Assembly: GCA_035507475.1 (NCBI GenBank) | Contig: DATJOB010000303.1 | Span: 1-10,235, forward strand | Source: DATARH01 sp035507475 | Lineage (GTDB): Bacteria > Pseudomonadota > Alphaproteobacteria > ATCC43930 > CGMCC-115725 | Direction: 5' to 3' | Length of the DNA: 10,235 nucleotides | Part shown: positions 6,724-10,235 of the stretch, in pieces | Numbering within the stretch: the stretch's first letter is position 1 | Layout of the letters: every line of letters starts with the position of its first letter | Notes under the pieces: generated by a model | The model's database searches: none | What the model saw: the letters and a program-made list of their open reading frames with translations, nothing else | What the model was told of the DNA's origin: nothing | Program-made: the position numbers and the translations under genes

Positions 6724-6747
6724 GGCGGCGCAGTGTGGCGCGCCGCC
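6724..6747 (-). terminator. GC-rich stem-loop after the small secreted-protein gene
   Basis: GGCGGCGC and GCGCCGCC form a perfect 8-base stem around an 8-base loop, 15 bases beyond the stop of the small secreted-protein gene and before the RidA start. No T-run follows on the minus strand, so it may only attenuate transcription or protect the RNA end. Confidence 0.35.
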
Positions 6748-6762
6748 GGCGCGAAGGGAAGC

Positions 6763-7107
6763 TCAGGTTTCGCTGGCCGGCACGAAGCAGAGAATCGATC
6801 CGTTCGCCGGCGAGCGGCAGACGACGGCGCGGCCGGTCGGGTTGGTCTGCCCGGTCAGCACCTTGTCGTCCGGCACCGCGATCCAGTGGTCGTCGAGATA
6901 GGCCTCGTAGCCGGTCTGCGAGAGCCGGTACTCGGTCGGCCGGCAATCGGCGATCGAGCAGCAGGAATAGTTGGTGCCGGGCTGCTTCAGCGATTCGAAC
7001 CAGGCATGCAGCACCGGATCGTTGGCGCCCTCGGGCGGACGCGCCCAGGCGAGCGCGCTGCCGAGGAGCAGCCCAACGACGATCGAGGCGATCGGAATAC
7101 GCGACAC
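6763..7107 (-). CDS. Small secreted cysteine-containing protein of unknown function
   Basis: I start this at the GTG at 7107 (114 residues): a strong GGGAGAA lies six bases upstream, and the new N-terminus MSRIPIASIVVGLLLGSALAWA is a clean signal peptide, probably cut after Ala20 or Ala22. The frame continues 22 codons further upstream to an ATG, which would bury the signal. The mature part begins RPPEGANDPVLHAWFESLKQPG and contains CCSIADCRP (Cys49, Cys50, Cys55), then VPDDKVL, NPTGRAVVC (Cys97) and ILCFVP (Cys107). Five cysteines in an exported domain of about 90 residues suggest disulfides or metal binding. I recall similar short secreted proteins in alphaproteobacteria annotated as hypothetical, but know no function. 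The leader (7108-7209) carries two hairpins that might control it. Confidence 0.72.
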   Translation of the reverse strand: MSRIPIASIVVGLLLGSALAWARPPEGANDPVLHAWFESLKQPGTNYSCCSIADCRPTEYRLSQTGYEAYLDDHWIAVPDDKVLTGQTNPTGRAVVCRSPANGSILCFVPASET

Positions 7108-7140
7108 GGCAGCTTCTCCCGCGGGCGCGAGGGGTGTCTC

Positions 7141-7158
7141 GCCGTTTCCGAGAACGGC
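7141..7158. repeat. Short perfect hairpin in the leader of the small secreted-protein gene
   Basis: GCCGTT and AACGGC pair around a six-base loop. It lies 34 bases upstream of the GTG start of the small secreted-protein gene. It could be a leader structure; at this length a chance occurrence in GC-rich DNA is also possible. Confidence 0.25.
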
Positions 7159-7176
7159 ATGCGCCGCGGGCACGTT

Positions 7177-7202
7177 CCCCGCTTAACGTGGGTTAAGCGG
7201 GG
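7177..7202. terminator. Perfect 11-bp stem-loop just after the cupin gene
   Basis: CCCCGCTTAAC and GTTAAGCGGGG pair perfectly around the loop GTGG. On the minus strand it begins seven bases after the cupin stop codon, the place for a terminator. It has no T-run on either strand, and its AT-containing core is also typical of a protein-binding site, so an operator or RNA leader element for the downstream secreted-protein gene is possible. Confidence 0.5.
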
Positions 7203-7209
7203 CTGCCGC

Positions 7210-7578
7210 TTACGTGAAGTTGACGATGCGCTTGGGGTGGGCGTGGATGCCGTAAGTGACGAGCGGCCGGTCCCCGAGCACGCGGAAACCGTGGACCCGG
7301 CCGGAGGGGATCGAGATCGTCACCCCCGGCTCCATGCGGATCGTGCCCGCCTCGCCGTCGAGCCAGGCCTCGCCGCGTCCGTCGAGCACGGTCAGCACCT
7401 CGACATAGGGGTGCGAGTGCTCGCGCGTGGCATAGCCCGGCTGCGAGGTCTGGATGCCGGTGCGCAGCGGGATGTCGGCGCCGTTGTCGTCGCCGATCAA
7501 GGTCCGGTAGGTCGCGCCGCCGGGAAAATCGACGAGCGGGCGTTCGTCCTCGCGGATTACGGTCAGCGGTTCGGCCAT
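7210..7578 (-). CDS. Single-domain cupin protein
   Basis: 122 residues. The ATG has a strong AAGGAG seven bases upstream, which decides the start; the open frame runs much further but only as shadow of the divergent gene. Cupin motif 1 is GYATREHSHPYVEV (48-61), giving metal ligands His54, His56 and Glu60. Motif 2 is GVTISIPSGRVHGF (85-98), giving His96. This is a complete 3-His/1-Glu set in a small beta-barrel, so it should bind a divalent metal in the cytoplasm. Small cupins include dioxygenases, isomerases and ligand sensors, and nothing here separates these. The C-terminal YGIHAHPKRIVNF is of a kind seen in cupins annotated only by fold. It is the first gene of the minus-strand cluster and faces a DUF2066 gene across 99 bases. 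Confidence 0.85.
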   Translation of the reverse strand: MAEPLTVIREDERPLVDFPGGATYRTLIGDDNGADIPLRTGIQTSQPGYATREHSHPYVEVLTVLDGRGEAWLDGEAGTIRMEPGVTISIPSGRVHGFRVLGDRPLVTYGIHAHPKRIVNFT

Positions 7579-7622
7579 GCGCGCGCTCCTTGCAGCGGCG
7601 TCGACGATAGCACGCGCCGCGG

Positions 7623-7652
7623 TTGCCGGGTATCCGGCGCCGCCGCTATGCT
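7623..7652 (+). promoter_or_regulatory. Possible promoter of the DUF2066 gene
   Basis: TTGCCG (7623-7628) and TATGCT (7647-7652) are 18 bases apart, each matching four of six consensus bases. Transcription from near 7659 would include the GGAGG at 7664-7668 but not the ATG at 7648, which supports the GTG start chosen for the gene. Confidence 0.35.
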
Positions 7653-7677
7653 CGGCCGCATGGGGAGGCGGGACAGG

Positions 7678-8574
7678 GTGGCCTGGACGGCGCGCATCGG
7701 CTGCATGGCGCTCGCCGCCTGCCTCGGCATCGGCATCGCCGACGCGCAGCAGCCGGGCCCCACGAAATCGGAGGGCAGCTATCTCGGCTCGCGGCTGATG
7801 CCGACGCAGCCGCACGGGACGTGCCCGCCGCATGTCGATCCGATGTACAGCGCCTATGCGGTCGTCACCGGCACCGACATGCGCCAGCGCCCATGGGGCT
7901 TCGCGATCGCGCTGCGCGAGGTGCTGGTCAAGGCCTCGGGCGACCCGCGCCTCGTCGGCGAGCCGCGCGTCGCCGAGCTCGCCGAGCATGCCGACCGCTA
8001 CGTCGCCTGCTTCAGCTATCTCGACCTGATGGCCGACACGCCGCTGCACGACGAGCAGGGCACCTACGACCGCCCGCACAAGCTGACGGTGGTGTTCGCG
8101 CCCGAGAAGATCGACGCGCTGCTCGCCGAGTTCGGCGACAAGCCATGGCGCGGCACGCGGCCGGTGGTGGTGCCGATCCTGCTGGTGCACGGCCGCAAGC
8201 CGCCCGCCTACGTGCTCAGCGCCGAGACGCCGGGGCAGCAGGACCAGCGCTGGGCGATCGGCGTTTCCGCCGATACCTACGGCGTCAAGGCGCGTATTCC
8301 GAGCGAGGCCGAGCTGGCGGAATGGGGCGTCTCGGTCGACCGCTTCCCCTATCCCGGCGCGCCGGCGCCGGCCGGCAAGGCAGCCGACGAGGCGGTGGTC
8401 GCCGGCACCCTCGACTGGAGCGAGACGCAGCCCGGCTGGATCGGCCGCTGGCGCTGCCGCTGCCCGGGCGGCGACCACCGCTGGGGGATCGACGGCGTCA
8501 ACTACGACGCCGCGTTCCGCGACATCATGCGCGGCGTGGTCGTGCTCGCCGCCGGCCGCGGCTCGCCGGACTGA
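7678..8574 (+). CDS. Exported DUF2066-domain protein
   Basis: 298 residues from the GTG at 7678, chosen because GGAGG stands nine bases upstream; in-frame ATGs at 7648 and 7660 have no ribosome binding site. The N-terminus has a signal peptide, with likely cleavage after IADA (residue 23); the LAAC at 11-14 is lipobox-like, so a lipoprotein is an alternative. Residues about 58-180 match the DUF2066 pattern as I know it: Y-x-A-x-V-V-T, GFAIALREVLVKASGDPRL, a run of helices ending DRYVACFSYL, then KLTVVFAPEKIDALL and the PWRGTRPVVVPILLV strand. The C-terminal third carries WRCRCPGGDHRWG (258-270), with two cysteines near the end. The molecular role of DUF2066 is unknown; it is probably a periplasmic protein. 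Confidence 0.72.
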   Translation: MAWTARIGCMALAACLGIGIADAQQPGPTKSEGSYLGSRLMPTQPHGTCPPHVDPMYSAYAVVTGTDMRQRPWGFAIALREVLVKASGDPRLVGEPRVAELAEHADRYVACFSYLDLMADTPLHDEQGTYDRPHKLTVVFAPEKIDALLAEFGDKPWRGTRPVVVPILLVHGRKPPAYVLSAETPGQQDQRWAIGVSADTYGVKARIPSEAELAEWGVSVDRFPYPGAPAPAGKAADEAVVAGTLDWSETQPGWIGRWRCRCPGGDHRWGIDGVNYDAAFRDIMRGVVVLAAGRGSPD

Positions 8575-8600
8575 GCCGGGCGCAGCCGCGTCGCCCGGCT
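8574..8600 (+). terminator. Terminator-like stem-loop after the DUF2066 gene
   Basis: AGCCGGGCG and CGCCCGGCT form a perfect 9-base stem around a 9-base loop, starting at the last base of the stop codon. Only TTC follows, so it is a terminator-like hairpin lacking a proper T-run. Confidence 0.45.
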
Positions 8601-8670
8601 TCGGCACACTAGGCGGGCCGCGCGGAATGCCGTATCACCGGGGCTCCGCCTCATTGGGGACAAGTGCGAG

Positions 8671-9858
8671 ATGAAGAACACCGATCGGCCGCGCAACTAC
8701 CGCCAGGACACGCTCCTCACCCATGTCGGCCGCAACCCCGAGGCCAACTACGGCGTCGTCAACCCGCCGGTCTACCACGCCTCGACGATCCTCTCGAAGA
8801 ACATGGCCGAATGGGAGGCGAAACGCGCCGCGCCGCCGTTTTCCGTCGTGCGCTACGGCCTCCACGGCACGCCCGGCACCTTCGCGCTCGAGGAGCTGCT
8901 GGCGAAGATCGAAGGCGGCTATCGCGGCATGCTGATGTCGTCGGGGCTCGCCGCGGTGACCGCGCCGCTGCAGGCGCTGCTCGGCACCGGCGACCATTGC
9001 CTGATGGTCGACAGCGTCTACGGCCCGGCGCGCAATTTCTGCGAGGGCATCCTCAAGAAATGCGGCGTCGAGACGACCTATTACGACCCGCTCGCCGGCG
9101 AGGGCATCGCGCGTCTGATGCGGCCCAACACCAAGGTCGTCTATTGCGAGTCGCCGGGCTCGCTGACCTTCGAGATCCAGGACATCCCGGCGATCGCCGC
9201 GGTCGCGCACCGCCACGGTGCCAAGGTGCTGATGGACAACACCTGGGGCACGCCCTACCTGTTCCGCTCTTTCGAGCACGGCGTCGACGTGTCGATCCAT
9301 GCCGCGACCAAATATATCTGCGGCCATTCGGACGTGATGCTCGGCGCGGTCATCACCAACGAGGAGTGCTTCCTGCCGGTGCGCTCGGCGGTGGCACAGA
9401 TCGGCCATTGCGCCGGGCCGGACGACGTGTTCTTCGCGCTGCGCGGCATGCGCACGCTGTCGGTGCGCCTCGAACGCCACCAGCGCAACGCGACCAAGGT
9501 CGCACAGTGGCTGCAAACCCGGCCCGAGGTGTCGCGCGTGCTCTATCCGGCGCTGCCCGAGGACCCCGGCCACGCGCTGTGGAAACGCGATTTCCTCGGC
9601 GCCTGCGGGCTCTTCGGGGTGGTTCTGAAGCCGGCGTCGAAGGAGCAGGTCTACGCGATGATCGACGCGCTCGACCTGTTCGGCATCGGCGCCAGCTGGG
9701 GCGGCTTCGAGAGCCTCGTCCAGCCGGCCTACCCGCAGACCATCCGCAGCGCCACGACATGGCAGGCCGAGGGCCCGCTCGTGCGCTTCCATATCGGGCT
9801 CGAAGAGCCCGAGGACCTGATCGCCGACATGGCGCAGGCCTTCGAGAAACTGAAATAG
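8671..9858 (+). CDS. metC: Cystathionine beta-lyase (PLP-dependent)
   Basis: 395 residues, the usual length. It cleaves cystathionine to homocysteine, pyruvate and ammonia in methionine synthesis, in the cytoplasm, normally as a tetramer. The PLP lysine is Lys214 in AATKYICGHSDVMLG; Asp189 in LMDNTWGTP would pair with the pyridine nitrogen, Tyr117 in DSVYGP would stack on the ring, SSGLAAV (90-96) holds the phosphate, and Arg373 in RFHIGLE binds the substrate carboxylate. ASWGGFESL (341-349), with a Trp, is typical of MetC more than of gamma-lyases. YGLHGTP (62-68) has Leu where the E. coli enzyme has the phosphate-binding Arg58; I believe YG-x-HGTP is common in alphaproteobacterial MetC. It may also act on cysteine or S-conjugates. 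The start has a weak GGGGA ten bases upstream. The stop lies in a tandem repeat. Confidence 0.92.
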   Translation: MKNTDRPRNYRQDTLLTHVGRNPEANYGVVNPPVYHASTILSKNMAEWEAKRAAPPFSVVRYGLHGTPGTFALEELLAKIEGGYRGMLMSSGLAAVTAPLQALLGTGDHCLMVDSVYGPARNFCEGILKKCGVETTYYDPLAGEGIARLMRPNTKVVYCESPGSLTFEIQDIPAIAAVAHRHGAKVLMDNTWGTPYLFRSFEHGVDVSIHAATKYICGHSDVMLGAVITNEECFLPVRSAVAQIGHCAGPDDVFFALRGMRTLSVRLERHQRNATKVAQWLQTRPEVSRVLYPALPEDPGHALWKRDFLGACGLFGVVLKPASKEQVYAMIDALDLFGIGASWGGFESLVQPAYPQTIRSATTWQAEGPLVRFHIGLEEPEDLIADMAQAFEKLK

Positions 9859-9912
9859 GCGAGAAGCTGAAAATAGGCGAGAAGCTGAAATAGGCGAGAA
9901 GCTGAAATAGGC
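9844..9912 (+). repeat. Four tandem copies of a 17-base unit across the metC stop
   Basis: The unit GAGAAGCTGAAATAGGC occurs at 9844-9860 (one mismatch), 9861-9878 (one extra A), 9879-9895 and 9896-9912. The first copy encodes the final EKLK and the TAG stop; the others follow the gene. It looks like amplification of the gene's own last 17 bases. Confidence 0.92.
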
Positions 9913-9921
9913 GGGGTGGTC

Positions 9922-9939
9922 GCCGCCGCGCATGGCGGC
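9922..9939 (+). terminator. Weak stem-loop downstream of metC
   Basis: GCCGCC and GGCGGC pair around GCGCAT, ten bases beyond the tandem repeat. There is no T-run and the stem is only six bases; chance is likely in DNA this GC-rich, but it is the only terminator candidate between metC and the next gene. Confidence 0.25.
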
Positions 9940-9956
9940 TGCCCGCGCGATGGCGT

Positions 9957-9985
9957 TTCACATCTTCCGGCGATCCCGGCAGAAT
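9957..9985 (+). promoter_or_regulatory. Possible promoter of the acyl-CoA dehydrogenase-like gene
   Basis: TTCACA (9957-9962, five of six consensus bases) and CAGAAT (9980-9985, four of six) are 17 bases apart. A start near 9992 would give a leader of about 20 bases carrying the GGAGGA at 9999-10004. Confidence 0.35.
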
Positions 9986-10011
9986 GAGCCGGTGCGGCGG
10001 AGGAAATCGGG

Positions 10012-10235
10012 ATGGACGGCAGCAGCGTGACCGATGCGGCGCTCCGCCGGGACTATATCGAGCGGGCGCGCGAGCTGGTGCCGCTGCTCGCCGCGGCCGG
10101 CGACGAGATCGAGCGGCGCCGCGAGGTCACCGAGGAGGTCGTCGCGGCTCTGGTCGAGCGCGGCATCTTCAAGATGCTGGTGCCGCGCTCGATCGGCGGC
10201 GGCGAGATCGACCCGCTGACCTACACCGCCGTCCT
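10012..10235 (+). CDS. Acyl-CoA dehydrogenase-fold flavoprotein, N-terminal part
   Basis: 74 codons up to the window edge. The ATG has an excellent GGAGGA seven bases upstream. The residues form the helical N-terminal domain of the acyl-CoA dehydrogenase superfamily: a helix LVPLLAAAGDEIERRREVTEEVVAALVERGIF, then KMLVPRSIGGGEIDPLTYTAV. The last part corresponds to the family's L-x-P-x-x-x-GG turn between the first helices. The wording is close to the branch that includes flavin-dependent monooxygenases such as HsaA and DszC as well as true dehydrogenases, and the catalytic region lies outside the window, so reaction and substrate cannot be decided. If it is a two-component monooxygenase, it too would need a flavin reductase. 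Confidence 0.75.
   Translation, partial: MDGSSVTDAALRRDYIERARELVPLLAAAGDEIERRREVTEEVVAALVERGIFKMLVPRSIGGGEIDPLTYTAV

Noticed and set aside
6085..7677. Long plus-strand frame running into the DUF2066 gene
   Set aside because: It is antisense to well-supported RidA, secreted-protein and cupin genes. Only the part from 7678 shows a signal peptide and domain.
7579..8607. Extension of the cupin frame to a 465-residue protein
   Set aside because: The strong ribosome binding site before 7578 sets the start, and the extension is antisense to the DUF2066 gene with low-complexity translation.
8575..8670. SAM riboswitch before metC
   Set aside because: The 96-base gap holds only the terminator-like hairpin; I could not find the conserved pairing of SAM-I or SAM-II elements.
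9844..9912. CRISPR array
   Set aside because: The units are directly joined with no spacers and derive from the end of metC.

Overview
The window is GC-rich, densely packed bacterial chromosome. Codon use, gene content and a palindromic repeat of a type common between genes in Bradyrhizobium and Rhodopseudomonas relatives point to an alphaproteobacterium. The genus cannot be fixed from sequence alone. No tRNA, rRNA, CRISPR array, transposase or phage gene was seen.

Layout. (1) Positions 1-4698, plus strand: the C-terminus of an ABC-transporter substrate-binding protein, then two tandem flavin-dependent aromatic hydroxylase (HpaB-family) genes. All three are chained by ATGA stop/start overlaps. 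After a short AT-richer promoter region comes a Bcr/CflA-type MFS exporter. (2) Positions 4645-7578, minus strand: a doubtful small gene with an RTX-like motif, then, reading from high to low coordinates, a cupin, a small secreted cysteine-rich protein, a RidA-family deaminase and a CaiB/BaiF-type (family III) CoA-transferase. (3) Positions 7678-10235, plus strand: a secreted DUF2066 protein, cystathionine beta-lyase (metC) with a 17-bp tandem repeat over its stop codon, and the start of an acyl-CoA dehydrogenase-fold flavoprotein.

How the genes may work together. The first block reads as uptake, oxidation and export of a small, probably aromatic or related, compound. The CoA-transferase and the acyl-CoA dehydrogenase-like gene would suit CoA-dependent catabolism of such compounds, but they are not in the same operon, so this is inference. 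RidA removes reactive enamines of the kind PLP enzymes such as MetC release, a general rather than proven link.

Most interesting points. The two HpaB-family proteins align without internal gaps (about 65% identical by hand count). Both seem to lack most of the substrate-binding Arg/Tyr/His triad of true 4-hydroxyphenylacetate hydroxylases, and they differ most from each other in that pocket segment. A facing pair of palindromic repeats has supplied both the ribosome binding site and the first codons of the CoA-transferase gene. No single certain new system was found; the tandem oxygenase pair is the best candidate for unknown chemistry.
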